Positions 33,774 to 42,412 are shown, counted from the stretch's first letter. The stretch is 64,000 nt of DNA from Faucicola tetraodonis (GCA_032017425.1 DALZPW010000003.1); one strand, 5' to 3'. Notes: generated from the letters alone by a model not told the origin. Program-made: numbers and translations.

Positions 33774-34199
33774 ATGTTAATTTTGACTCGCCGTGTTGGC
33801 GAAACGTTAATGATAGGTGACGAAGTGAGTGTCACCGTACTGGGTGTAAAAGGTAACCAAGTCAGACTGGGCGTCAATGCGCCAAAAGACATTGCCGTAC
33901 ACCGTGAAGAGATTTATCAAAGAATTCTGCATGAACGGACTGGGCATGAACGCATGGGTTATGATACTCACCCAGTCGATTTTGCCGCCCATGATAGAAT
34001 GGGTCAAGACCGCAGTGGTTTTGGGGCAGCCAGTCATGAGGCCTTTCCGCAAGAGCGCAGTAAACCCTCTCAACCGCGCAACAGCGGTCAGCAAATGCGT
34101 CATTTAGAAAACCGTGTGGAAAACCGCGGTTTTGGTCAGACCAACAATAATTTTAACCCAGCTTTTGATCCGTTTGAGGACGATTATTTTAATCGTTAA
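33774..34199 (+). CDS. csrA: Carbon storage regulator CsrA with long C-terminal extension
   Basis: RNA-binding global post-transcriptional regulator. Residues 1-51 are almost identical to E. coli CsrA (MLILTRRVGETLMIGDEV, then VHREEIYQRI), including the RNA-binding L4, R6 and R44 region. E. coli CsrA ends at 61; here a disordered tail continues to residue 141. The tail contains pentapeptide repeats HERTG (53-57), HERMG (58-62), HDRMG (73-77) and QDRSG (78-82), encoded by 15-bp units. An Arg/Asn/Gln-rich part and an acidic-aromatic end (FDPFEDDYFNR) follow. C-terminally extended CsrA is, as I recall, typical of Moraxellaceae. The tail probably modulates RNA binding or assembly. Confidence 0.95.
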   Translation: MLILTRRVGETLMIGDEVSVTVLGVKGNQVRLGVNAPKDIAVHREEIYQRILHERTGHERMGYDTHPVDFAAHDRMGQDRSGFGAASHEAFPQERSKPSQPRNSGQQMRHLENRVENRGFGQTNNNFNPAFDPFEDDYFNR

Positions 34200-34231
34200 T
34201 GACGGTCGCTATTTTGACTTTTGGAGTAACT

Positions 34232-34591
34232 ATGAGCGCTATTGATAAGCTAGAACTATCAAAACTATTAGCTAAACTAGAAAACAAATCGCTAGATTTT
34301 GCTTCCGTGCTAGCTATCATCGATAGTTACTATGACTATCGCCCAACTGAGTTTAACAATGGCGAAGTGCACAATGCGGCGGGTGACAATGAAGGCAGTG
34401 CGAAAGTATTCGGCTTTGCGCTACTCAACCATTTGACCCAACAAGATACGCTAAAACTGTTTGCTGAGCACTATGACAGTGTTAAAGCAGAGCCAAAAGG
34501 TACAAACCATGCCAATATCCGTAACTTTAGCTTTTTTGGCTGGCAAGGCTTTTTGATGCAGCGTAACTGTTTAACGCCAAAAGCGGCATAA
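34232..34591 (+). CDS. HopJ type III effector family protein
   Basis: Small soluble protein of 119 residues. Conserved family segments are clear: DYRPTEFNNGEVHNAAGDNEG compressed to FxNG..HNAAG.NEG, then KVFGFALLNHL and NIRNFSFFGWQGF. The family is named after a Pseudomonas syringae effector but is common in free-living bacteria and plants without type III secretion. A true effector role here is unlikely, since no secretion genes are nearby. The start at 34232 has a TTGGAG site; the upstream in-frame ATG overlapping csrA is weaker. Probably cotranscribed with csrA (gap of 32 bp). Confidence 0.82.
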   Translation: MSAIDKLELSKLLAKLENKSLDFASVLAIIDSYYDYRPTEFNNGEVHNAAGDNEGSAKVFGFALLNHLTQQDTLKLFAEHYDSVKAEPKGTNHANIRNFSFFGWQGFLMQRNCLTPKAA

Positions 34592-34642
34592 GCTCATCGA
34601 AAATACTTAATTCTTAAAATCTAACCGTTTTTTGCGTCAAAC

Positions 34643-34670
34643 AAGGCAGCCGATGGGTTGCCTTTTTTTA
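34643..34670 (+). terminator. Intrinsic terminator after the HopJ-family gene
   Basis: AAGGCAGCC / GGGTTGCCTT stem with one G-T pair around a short loop, followed by seven T. Confidence 0.8.
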
Positions 34671-34715
34671 TCCAATATTTTTTATTTTAAAGAATGGTTT
34701 TGAGAGACTGATTGG

Positions 34716-35264
34716 TTATTGGTTTGCCCTTAACTGCTGGCGAATTTGTTTTTTTTGCTCACGGCGATGGCGAAAAAACTCCTGCAACAACGCGCGACTT
34801 TGCTCTGCCATTACGCCTTGCTTTACGGTCAAAAAATGATTATAAAACGCCACTTTGCTAAAATCCTGCTGGCTGACAATCATGCCCGCTTTCGGCTCTG
34901 TCGCTGCAAACACCAAGCGCGACACTCTGGCGTGAATAATCGCTCCTAGACACATGGTGCAAGGCTCAAGCGTGACAAACAGTTCACAATCCGCTGGCAG
35001 ACGGTAATTATCAAAATATTGACACGCTCGCCTTATTGCCACTATTTCGGCGTGGGCAGTGGCATCATGACTTAAAATTGGTTGATTGTAGCCTTTGGCG
35101 ATGATGGTGCCTTGATGCACAATCACGGCACCCACTGGCACTTCCCCCAGCTGTCCGCCCTCGGCTGCAACGTCAAGCGCCGCTTGCATAAAGGCATAAT
35201 CGGTGTCACAAAAGTCGCTGTCACAAAAGCCGCTTTCACAACAGTTATGTTCACTAGCATTCAT
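34716..35264 (-). CDS. tadA: tRNA-specific adenosine-34 deaminase
   Basis: Deaminates wobble A34 to inosine in tRNA-Arg(ACG), and is essential in most bacteria. Zinc-site motifs are clear: HAEIVAIR near residue 71 (His ligand and catalytic Glu) and PCTMC near 101 (two Cys ligands). The protein has 182 residues, somewhat longer than E. coli TadA. Residues 1-22 hold an odd Cys/Asp-rich tail (NCCESGFCDSDFCDTD), which may be extra sequence or mean that the true start is the downstream Met in DYAFMQAAL. The gene follows ung by 17 bp and is likely cotranscribed with it. Confidence 0.94.
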   Translation of the reverse strand: MNASEHNCCESGFCDSDFCDTDYAFMQAALDVAAEGGQLGEVPVGAVIVHQGTIIAKGYNQPILSHDATAHAEIVAIRRACQYFDNYRLPADCELFVTLEPCTMCLGAIIHARVSRLVFAATEPKAGMIVSQQDFSKVAFYNHFLTVKQGVMAEQSRALLQEFFRHRREQKKQIRQQLRANQ

Positions 35265-35281
35265 TTATGATACCACCCAAA

Positions 35282-35998
35282 CTACTGTGGCAATTGCCAA
35301 TCTATCGGGCTTTTGCCATGCGCTATCAGATAATCATTGGCTTTGGAAAAAGGACGCGTGCCAAAAAAACCACCTCGATTGGCACCAAGCGGTGATGGAT
35401 GCGTCCCTGTAATGATTAAATGCTTAGATGTATCGATAAAACGGCCTTTTTTCTGTGCGTAACTTCCCCATAGGATAAAGACACAGTGCTCACAGTGCTG
35501 ATTGACAGCCTCAATCACTGCATCAGTGAACGTTTCCCAGCCAATACGCTGATGGCTGCCTGCCTGCCCTGCTTCTACAGATAGCATACTGTTGAGTAGC
35601 AGCACCCCTTGGGTTGCCCAATGGGTCAAATCGCCATGTTTTGACGGGGCGATACCCAAATCGGCGGCGAGCTCTCGTAAAATATTTTGTAGACTCGGGG
35701 GTTTGGGGATGGCTTTGGGCACAGAAAAAGATAACCCCATCGCTTGTCCCGCGCCATGGTACGGGTCTTGACCCAAAATAACTACTTTAACCTGCGACAA
35801 AGGCGTCAAATTAAACGCATTGAACATTTGACTACCCGAGGGATAAATCACTTTTTGCGCATGATATTGATCTCGCAAAAATTGGCGAATCTTATCCATA
35901 TTGCTGCTCGTTAGCTCTGTCGCCAAGGCGTGCTTCCAATCGTCCGGCATTTTGACATTGGCTAAAATTTGTTGTTGTTCAGGCGTTAATGTTTTCAT
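35282..35998 (-). CDS. ung: Uracil-DNA glycosylase
   Basis: Family 1 UDG, removes uracil from DNA to start base excision repair. 238 residues. Catalytic Asp is in GQDPYHG near residue 76, the uracil-binding segment is in LLLNSMLSVE, and the minor-groove loop is GTHPSPLGANRG near 200. All active-site motifs are intact. It is the first gene of an ung-tadA pair. An intrinsic terminator at 36026-36050 separates it from maoC upstream. Confidence 0.97.
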   Translation of the reverse strand: MKTLTPEQQQILANVKMPDDWKHALATELTSSNMDKIRQFLRDQYHAQKVIYPSGSQMFNAFNLTPLSQVKVVILGQDPYHGAGQAMGLSFSVPKAIPKPPSLQNILRELAADLGIAPSKHGDLTHWATQGVLLLNSMLSVEAGQAGSHQRIGWETFTDAVIEAVNQHCEHCVFILWGSYAQKKGRFIDTSKHLIITGTHPSPLGANRGGFFGTRPFSKANDYLIAHGKSPIDWQLPQ

Positions 35999-36025
35999 GG
36001 GTTATCTGCTATCAAAAATTATAAA

Positions 36026-36050
36026 AAAAGCCAAAGAATTTCTTGGCTTT
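36026..36050 (-). terminator. Intrinsic terminator after the MaoC-family gene
   Basis: Read on the minus strand, AAAGCCAAG / CTTTGGCTTT forms a stem with a short loop, followed by seven T. It ends transcription from the MaoC-family gene before ung. Confidence 0.85.
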
Positions 36051-36115
36051 ATTGTAGCAAATAATTGTCGTCAATAATTGCAACACTTCTATATTGTCTA
36101 TTCTATACTGACTGA

Positions 36116-36604
36116 TTATTCTGTGAAGGTTTGACGAAGGGTAAAATCGTCTAATTTGACCGCTTCACGGCTAGTTTTTTCAGTGGGGGGAATCACTTGC
36201 GCTTCGCCTGTCACTACTGCTTTACCGTCTTGATTGGTCACTTGGCAATCTAACACCACCCATTTTTTGCTATCGTCTTTACTTTTCACGGTCAAGGTCG
36301 CGGTTAAGGTATCATCGATATGCACAGGACGACGGAAAGACAAACTTTGGTTTAGATAAATTGTCCCCAATCCTGGAAATTTGGTACCAATCAAGGCTGA
36401 TAATAGACCGGCTGTCCACATACCATGCGCAATCACACCTTTAAACTGGCTCTGCTCGGCATACTCATTATCGAGATGCGCTGGGTTGTAGTCATGGGTA
36501 ACAAGCGCAAATGCTTTGACATCATCTGCGGTCACTTGGCGGGTCATGCTGGCAGTTTGCCCGATAGTTAATTCATCATAGGTAAAATTACTAAAAGTTG
36601 TCAT
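36116..36604 (-). CDS. MaoC-family (R)-enoyl-CoA hydratase
   Basis: Hot-dog-fold enzyme of 162 residues, similar to PhaJ-type (R)-specific enoyl-CoA hydratases. The hydratase motif is visible as ALVTHDYNPAHLDNEYA (catalytic Asp and His near residues 34-39), followed by GVIAHGMWTAGLLSALIG. It probably converts trans-2-enoyl-CoA to (R)-3-hydroxyacyl-CoA in fatty acid or PHA metabolism; no PHA genes are nearby. A strong AAAGGACGG ribosome site fixes the start. Upstream palindrome and duplicated 11-mer suggest regulated expression. Confidence 0.88.
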   Translation of the reverse strand: MTTFSNFTYDELTIGQTASMTRQVTADDVKAFALVTHDYNPAHLDNEYAEQSQFKGVIAHGMWTAGLLSALIGTKFPGLGTIYLNQSLSFRRPVHIDDTLTATLTVKSKDDSKKWVVLDCQVTNQDGKAVVTGEAQVIPPTEKTSREAVKLDDFTLRQTFTE

Positions 36605-36643
36605 TGTCCGTCCTTTTTTTGTTGATTGATTTCATAAAAAACC

Positions 36644-36688
36644 ACGATTGCAAAATCGTTTTAATGGTTTGACTATAGTTTGACTATA
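36644..36688 (-). promoter_or_regulatory. Candidate operator upstream of the MaoC-family gene
   Basis: ACGATT-gcaa-AATCGT (36644-36659) is a perfect 6-bp-arm palindrome 40 bp before the ATG. It is followed by two tandem copies of GTTTGACTATA (36667-36688), which on the minus strand duplicate TATAGTCAAAC, a -10-like element. The arrangement fits a repressor site overlapping or next to the promoter. Confidence 0.4.
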
Positions 36689-36873
36689 GCATAAATTTTG
36701 CAAATTTTTATGACAATGACTACGCGTTCATGAACCCATCTGATTTTAACAATTACAAATTTTTTATCTTTTTGCTTGACTTGATGAACTGCTAATAAAA
36801 TCAAGCGTCTAGGATTTTTGCAAAAAAATAGGCAAAAAATTGAAAAAAATACAAGCTAGAATTACAAATTTTT

Positions 36874-36920
36874 TTAGGCTATATTGTGCGAAATAATAAA
36901 ACAACCCCTAGATATAGTAG
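36874..36920 (+). promoter_or_regulatory. Probable pair of NrdR boxes upstream of nrdA
   Basis: CCCCTAGATATAGTAG (36905-36920) matches the NrdR consensus at 11 of 16 positions. A weaker second box, TTAGGCTATATTGTGC (36874-36889), starts exactly 31 bp earlier, the usual spacing of NrdR box pairs. They lie about 220 bp before nrdA in a 534-bp gap. The rest of the gap is a long AT-rich stretch plus a two-copy 13-bp repeat TTAAAAGCGGTCG / TTAAAAGCGTCCC (36989-37014). Confidence 0.55.
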
Positions 36921-37138
36921 TTTTTTGCAAAACCTTGCAATAATACGGCAATGACTTTGTAATGCTACATACGTGATGTGGCTTCGGCTTAAAAGCGGTC
37001 GTTAAAAGCGTCCCACACACTTACTATACTTTCGGTTAGCTGTTTTACTTGGCATTTTTATCTCACCACCTCTCATTCAGCGCCTTGTTAATACATACAC
37101 ATATGACGTTGATAAACAGGTAAAAAAAGGAACGTATT

Positions 37139-39427
37139 ATGACTCGTACTGAAGATATCCTCGTGCAAAAACGCGACGGGCGTTTGGAAAAAATTGATTT
37201 GGATAAGATTCACCGAGTCATCGAGTGGGCAGCAGAAGGGCTTGATAATGTGTCTGTCTCACAAGTAGAAATCAGCTCACATATCCAGTTTTATGACAAA
37301 ATCACCACCAAAAGCATCCATGAAACCATAATCAAATCAGCCGCGGATTTAATTTCTGCAGCAACGCCTGATTATCAGTATTTGGCAGCGCGATTGGCAA
37401 TTTTTCATTTACGCAAAATCGCGTTTGGTCAATTTGAGCCACCGCATTTGTTTGACCATGTCACCAAACTGACCCAAGAAGGTCGTTACGATGCGCATAT
37501 TTTGCAAGACTTTAGCAAAGAAGAATTTGATATACTCAATGACTATATTGACCACAACCGTGATTTAAGCTTTGCGTATGCCGCCGTCAAACAAATGGAA
37601 GGCAAATATTTGGTGCAAGACCGCGTCAGCAAACAAGTCTTTGAAAGCCCACAATTCTTGTATATGCTCGTCGGTATGTGCCTGTTTGCCAGTTACGACA
37701 AACAATATGACAAGGCTGCGCGATTAGATTATATCAAGCGTTTTTATGACACGACTTCTACTTTTAAAATCTCACTACCAACGCCAATCATGTCGGGCGT
37801 GCGTACCCCATCGCGTCAGTTTAGCTCATGTGTACTAATTGAATGTGATGATAGCTTAGACAGTATCAATGCCACCACCAGTGCCATCGTGCGGTATGTG
37901 TCACAGCGTGCCGGTATTGGTGTCAATGCGGGTCGTATTCGCGCATTAGGTAGCCCAATTCGTGGCGGTGAAGCGCAGCACACCGGCTGTATTCCTTTTT
38001 ACAAACTATTCCAAACTGCCGTCAAATGCTGTTCACAAGGCGGCGTGCGCGGTGGTGCAGCGACCTTGTTCTACCCGATTTGGCATTTGGAAGTGGAAAA
38101 TCTGCTGGTGCTCAAAAACAACCGCGGCGTGGAAGACAACCGTGTTCGCCATATGGATTATGGCGTACAAATCAATAAAACCATCTATACCCGATTGATT
38201 AAAAATCAAAACGTGACCCTGTTTTCACCATCGGATGTACCAGGTTTGTACGATGCTTTCTTTGCTGATCAGGCCGAGTTTGAGCGTTTGTATGAGCAAT
38301 ATGAGCAAGATGAATCTATTCGCAAACGCAGTGTGCCGGCGCAAGAGTTGTTTAGCCTGATGATGCAAGAGCGTGCCAGCACGGGTCGTATCTATGTGCA
38401 AAACGTTGACCATTGCAACACCCACAGTCCGTTTGACCCAAGTGTCGCGCCAATTCGCCAATCCAACCTATGTATGGAAATCGCGCTACCGACCCAACCG
38501 CTTGACAACATCAATGATGAAAGCGGTGAAATCGCCCTTTGTACGTTATCAGGCATTAATTTGGGTGAAATCAATCAATTAGAAGACATCAAAGAGCCAG
38601 CGGAACTGATCGTGCGTGCGCTAGATGCCTTGCTTGACTACCAAGACTACCCTGTCACCGCTGCTAAAAATGGCTCTATGAAACGCCGCACGCTGGGTAT
38701 TGGTGTCATCAACTATGCCTATTATCTTGCCAAAAATGGTACCAAATATTCAGATCCTACAGCGCTCGGTTTAACCCATCGCACTTTTGAAGCCTTACAG
38801 TATTATTTGTTGGTGGCATCCAATAAACTGGCTAAAGAGCAAGGCGCTTGTCCTGCATTTGGCGATACCACATATTCACAAGGTATTTTACCGATTGATA
38901 CGTATAAAGCAGATATTGATGCGATTTGTAATGAGCCGCTACAACTCGACTGGGAAGCACTGCGTCACGATATCAAAACCCACGGTCTTCGTAACTCAAC
39001 CTTGACCGCCTTGATGCCATCAGAAACCTCTAGCCAGATTGCTAACGCAACTAATGGTATTGAGCCACCTCGCGGTCTGGTATCTGTCAAAGCATCAAAA
39101 GACGGTATTTTAAAACAAGTGGTGCCTGAGATTGATAAGCTCAAAGATCAATACGAGCTATTATGGCAAATGCCGAATAACAAAGGTTATTTGAGTCTTG
39201 TGGCGATTATGCAAAAATTCATTGACCAAAGTATCTCAGCCAATACCAACTACGACCCAACCAAGTTTGAAGATAGCCGTGTCCCGATGAAGGTGATGAT
39301 TCAAGACTTGTTGATGGCGTACAAATTAGGTGTTAAGACGCTGTACTATCATAACACCCGTGACGGTGCAAATGATGCCCAAGACGACCTTGAAAATGGC
39401 TGTGCTGGCGGTGCTTGTACTTTATAA
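37139..39427 (+). CDS. nrdA: Ribonucleotide reductase class Ia, alpha subunit
   Basis: Catalytic subunit that reduces ribonucleoside diphosphates. At 762 residues it aligns with E. coli NrdA at a constant offset of six: C231 and C468 (redox pair), N443, C445 and E447 (active site, SNLCMEIALPT). The radical-transfer tyrosines lie in the C-terminal TLYYHNTR. An N-terminal ATP cone (QKRDGRLEKID) gives dATP feedback. The tail ends with a C-x4-C pair (CAGGAC) that relays electrons from thioredoxin or glutaredoxin. It is monocistronic, far from nrdB-yfaE, but preceded by matching NrdR-like boxes. Confidence 0.98.
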   Translation: MTRTEDILVQKRDGRLEKIDLDKIHRVIEWAAEGLDNVSVSQVEISSHIQFYDKITTKSIHETIIKSAADLISAATPDYQYLAARLAIFHLRKIAFGQFEPPHLFDHVTKLTQEGRYDAHILQDFSKEEFDILNDYIDHNRDLSFAYAAVKQMEGKYLVQDRVSKQVFESPQFLYMLVGMCLFASYDKQYDKAARLDYIKRFYDTTSTFKISLPTPIMSGVRTPSRQFSSCVLIECDDSLDSINATTSAIVRYVSQRAGIGVNAGRIRALGSPIRGGEAQHTGCIPFYKLFQTAVKCCSQGGVRGGAATLFYPIWHLEVENLLVLKNNRGVEDNRVRHMDYGVQINKTIYTRLIKNQNVTLFSPSDVPGLYDAFFADQAEFERLYEQYEQDESIRKRSVPAQELFSLMMQERASTGRIYVQNVDHCNTHSPFDPSVAPIRQSNLCMEIALPTQPLDNINDESGEIALCTLSGINLGEINQLEDIKEPAELIVRALDALLDYQDYPVTAAKNGSMKRRTLGIGVINYAYYLAKNGTKYSDPTALGLTHRTFEALQYYLLVASNKLAKEQGACPAFGDTTYSQGILPIDTYKADIDAICNEPLQLDWEALRHDIKTHGLRNSTLTALMPSETSSQIANATNGIEPPRGLVSVKASKDGILKQVVPEIDKLKDQYELLWQMPNNKGYLSLVAIMQKFIDQSISANTNYDPTKFEDSRVPMKVMIQDLLMAYKLGVKTLYYHNTRDGANDAQDDLENGCAGGACTL

Positions 39428-39436
39428 GAGAGTATT

Positions 39437-39470
39437 TAGGGATAATACTGATGGATTATCCCTAGTTTTT
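39437..39470 (+). terminator. Intrinsic terminator after nrdA
   Basis: TAGGGATAAT / ATTATCCCTA, a 10-bp perfect stem with an 8-nt loop and six T, 9 bp after the nrdA stop. Confidence 0.9.
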
Positions 39471-39576
39471 TATTCAGTGATTTATCTTTTGTAAATACAA
39501 ATAAAAATGGCATAACCCATTAAATTGATTGTCTAAATCTTTTTGACGTAATATCTAGGTTTTTATTATTAAAAGC

Positions 39577-39753
39577 CTAGGGCGTGTCCCTATTTGGATA
39601 ATGAGGCTAAAAATAGACTAAATCGCCAGCAAAACAAGGCAAATTGTGCAGATAATATTGGAATATTGTCAAACAATTTAACGCAGTTTTGCCAGATTTA
39701 GGCATTTTTAGGCCATTAAAAATACTTTGTTCCGAATTAGGGACACGCCCTAG
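39577..39753. mobile_element. 177-bp MITE-like palindromic element
   Basis: The ends are perfect inverted repeats CTAGGGCGTGTCCCTA-like (15 bp), and the whole left half is an imperfect inverted copy of the right half (shared AGGCTAAAAATR, CTAAATCKSCARCAAAAC and AAATTGT stretches). The outermost CTAG is palindromic and could be the target duplication, leaving GGCGTGTCCCTA termini. It carries no transposase. Structure and size fit a miniature inverted-repeat element mobilised by a related insertion sequence elsewhere. It lies between nrdA and the small lipoprotein gene. I see no second copy in this window. Confidence 0.7.
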
Positions 39754-39796
39754 AAATTTTCATTGCATGGATTTTTATTACATAGGATGTTTGAAC

Positions 39797-39973
39797 TTGA
39801 AAAACCCGTTGATTGTTTATGCCATTTTACTCATGAACCTTACCTCGTGTGCTTCTTTGCCGCAAACATACGACAGTCCGATTCCTGTGTATGTTGACTT
39901 GGGTGATGCCATACCTGCCACCACCCTGCCCAATTCAAATTCAAAAGCCAATGTCAAAACTATGAGACACTAA
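39797..39973 (+). CDS. Small putative lipoprotein
   Basis: Predicted 58-residue lipoprotein. I start it at the TTG at 39797 (reading MKNPLIVYAI), with a TAGGA ribosome site nine bases upstream. This gives a compact signal peptide ending in the lipobox NLTSC, with cleavage before C16. The longer frame reaches into the palindromic element at 39577-39753. The mature part (about 43 residues) is polar with several Pro and no known motif. Its stop overlaps the convergent MscS gene by four bases. Function unknown; it resembles the many tiny outer-membrane lipoproteins. Confidence 0.5.
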   Translation: MKNPLIVYAILLMNLTSCASLPQTYDSPIPVYVDLGDAIPATTLPNSNSKANVKTMRH

Positions 39974-41766
39974 GGCTTGGTATCAGGCTTGTCCGATTGT
40001 GCCAGTTTTTCTGACGCTACCACTTTATCTTTGCCGGGTACAGTATTGGCAAAATTTGAATAGGTAATATCAATCGGTTTGCCCATCATCACACGGCTGG
40101 TCGGTAACGCATTTTTGAGTCCCACTTCTTTCATCATCTCCGCGATTTTTAAAATCATATCGGTTTGTTTTTGATTAAAATCCATCGCGCCTTTTACATT
40201 GAGATAGCATCGCACTTCAACAAGATACGCGTCTTGCTGAGTGCCAGAGATACGCACTTGATTCCACACGCTGTTGGTATCAGGATGATTGGTGATATAA
40301 ATTTGTGTTTGCTCCATAAATTCACGTAATTTATCGATGTCGCTATCACGCGAGATATAGAACACTTGCGAAAAATGAAACATATCGCGCTGCGAGACAT
40401 TTTCAATGCTCATCGATGAGAAGTTACCATTCGGAATCGTTACCACCGTACGATCGGTGGTGCGCAGGCGAGTGGAGCGAATACCGATGTCCTCAACCGT
40501 ACCTTCTTGCGTGCCAAAGCGGCAGTAGTCGCCCACATTTACAGGCTGGTCAGCGACTACCGATACACTGCCGACTAAATTTTCAACCGTTTTTTGTGCA
40601 CCCAATGCCAACGCCACACCACCAATCCCCAATGCGGCAATACCTGTGGTTAAGTCGTAACCTAGATTACCCAAAATCACAATGGTCGCAATCGCAATCA
40701 AAATCAATTTTACGACTTTTCGCAGCAGATTTAGGACAGATAGCCGCTCTGGATGATGGTTATTACTGGCATAGTTTTCTGCACGTTTAAAAATCAAATC
40801 CAAAATACGTAAAATCAACCATACCATTGATACCCAAGATAAAATATCGGCAAGGTTGGACGCCATATTGCGCACAACCAAATTAATACCCACCAAAATC
40901 ATGGCTTCTTTGATAATCAGCGCCGTCAGCACCATTGCGGCAGGTACGACCACACGCCCATCAATTGGAAATTGCTTTTCTTTATCTGGGTGAGTCGCTA
41001 GATAAATCCGCGTGATAATCATATATAAGATTTGGCTAATCAATAGACAGGCGAGATAAATCGCTATCATGAGCGCAATCACTGCCCCGATGTGCCCAAG
41101 ACTATAGCCTTTAATATCTTTCTCAATCCATTGTTTTGGAATGTACTTTTCTACCAGTGTCGGCTGGGTAACGAGTGATAACGACGCAACTTCTTGCAAG
41201 GTTTGTTGTGAAATCAGCCAAATATTGGTGCCGTTAGATTGTTTGACACGCTGCATTAAGATGTCGATACTCTTTTTGTCAGCGGAGGGATTGTTGATCT
41301 CCCCGACCTTATCGAGATTGGGCGCTAGTTTGTCATCGAGATTGCCGGTAGGGTCATTGCTAATTTGTAGCTGCTCGTTGATACGTCCGCCGCTATCGAG
41401 TGCTGATTTTAAAGATTCGAGCGTGCCACTGGGGTCTTTGTTAGAACTTAAATCCACATAACGGCTGGCGAGCATCCAATCACTTTTTGCCAAGGCTTGA
41501 ATAAAGCCTTGCACGCTACCGCGCGGGGTGTCACGCCCAAAGGTGTCTTGTGGGGTGGCTGTGCCGCTGGCGCTACTGGCTGATTTACTGCTATCAGCCG
41601 CCCATGCAGCGGTGGGTTTGACACTGGTGATAACCACGAGTAAAGCAAACAATGCCATCATAAAACAACGGCGGAATAAAGATGCTGCATCAGCATGACG
41701 CTGATATTGATTAAGAGACTTTGACAACTGCATAAACTTTCCAAAATTTGTAAAACGCTCAGACAT
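39970..41766 (-). CDS. MscS-family mechanosensitive channel
   Basis: Inner-membrane channel of 598 residues, larger than E. coli MscS (286). A signal-like segment (about 32-55) precedes a periplasmic region of about 150 residues. Membrane helices start near 225, and the pore helix is the Gly/Ala-rich LGYDLTTGIAALGIGGVAL near 373. The MscS beta domain follows (PVNVGDYCRFGTQEGTVEDI and TIPNGNFSSMSIEN). The extended periplasmic part is like the YbiO/MscK-type larger members. It should release solutes under hypo-osmotic stress, although some family members transport specific solutes. Confidence 0.88.
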   Translation of the reverse strand: MSERFTNFGKFMQLSKSLNQYQRHADAASLFRRCFMMALFALLVVITSVKPTAAWAADSSKSASSASGTATPQDTFGRDTPRGSVQGFIQALAKSDWMLASRYVDLSSNKDPSGTLESLKSALDSGGRINEQLQISNDPTGNLDDKLAPNLDKVGEINNPSADKKSIDILMQRVKQSNGTNIWLISQQTLQEVASLSLVTQPTLVEKYIPKQWIEKDIKGYSLGHIGAVIALMIAIYLACLLISQILYMIITRIYLATHPDKEKQFPIDGRVVVPAAMVLTALIIKEAMILVGINLVVRNMASNLADILSWVSMVWLILRILDLIFKRAENYASNNHHPERLSVLNLLRKVVKLILIAIATIVILGNLGYDLTTGIAALGIGGVALALGAQKTVENLVGSVSVVADQPVNVGDYCRFGTQEGTVEDIGIRSTRLRTTDRTVVTIPNGNFSSMSIENVSQRDMFHFSQVFYISRDSDIDKLREFMEQTQIYITNHPDTNSVWNQVRISGTQQDAYLVEVRCYLNVKGAMDFNQKQTDMILKIAEMMKEVGLKNALPTSRVMMGKPIDITYSNFANTVPGKDKVVASEKLAQSDKPDTKP

Positions 41767-41935
41767 AGTTAGGCTAAATAAACGGCCTTGATTTATGTTT
41801 TAAGAAATCCTAAATTGCAATGCGCTTATTCTGAATAAAGTATTTCGTCTTGTAGGTATAACTGCTAAAATACGCGCATTATTTGATTTTATCAGTTTTA
41901 AATTCCAAAAACACTTTTAAATGCATTGAGTTATT

Positions 41936-42373
41936 ATGTTTAATTTACATCCACAACTAGCAAAAGATACTTTTTTGGTGGGCGAATTTCCGTTATCTAC
42001 TTGCCGCTTGATGAACGACTGTCAATTTCCTTGGTTGATTTTAATTCCGCGTGTACCCGGTATCAAAGAATTATACGAACTATCCGCCAGTGACCAAGCC
42101 CAGTTTTTACGTGAATCCAGCTGGCTATCAAGTCAGCTTGCCAAAACTTTTCAAGCCGACAAAATGAACATAGCCGCGCTTGGCAACCAAGTGCCGCAAT
42201 TGCATTTTCATCATATCGTGCGCTACCAAAATGACATTGCTTGGCCCAATCCAGTATGGGGTAATCCAGCCATCCCTTATACCCCCGAAGTGCTGAGCCA
42301 TATGCAGCAGACACTAATGATGGCACTACGGGGTCATCGTGATATGCCATTTGATTGGCAAATGAACGTCTAA
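41936..42373 (+). CDS. HIT family nucleotide-binding protein
   Basis: Small histidine-triad protein of 145 residues, probably a nucleotide hydrolase or transferase. The active-site segment reads VPQLHFHHIVRYQND near residues 84-98. The usual H-x-H-x-H triad is here H-F-H-H, so the third His is shifted by one, as in the subgroup of Gammaproteobacterial HIT proteins ending in WPNPVWG-like segments. The N-terminal half has FPLSTCRLMNDCQFPWL. Substrate unknown. It starts 170 bp from the divergent MscS gene and is followed closely by the cyclase gene. Confidence 0.85.
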   Translation: MFNLHPQLAKDTFLVGEFPLSTCRLMNDCQFPWLILIPRVPGIKELYELSASDQAQFLRESSWLSSQLAKTFQADKMNIAALGNQVPQLHFHHIVRYQNDIAWPNPVWGNPAIPYTPEVLSHMQQTLMMALRGHRDMPFDWQMNV

Positions 42374-42412
42374 AAAAAATTTTACCACGAGGCACGAGGT
42401 AGACAAACTAAA

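Noticed and set aside
34232..34591. Type III secretion effector
   Set aside because: The HopJ family name comes from one plant pathogen; the gene is widespread, and no secretion system is nearby.
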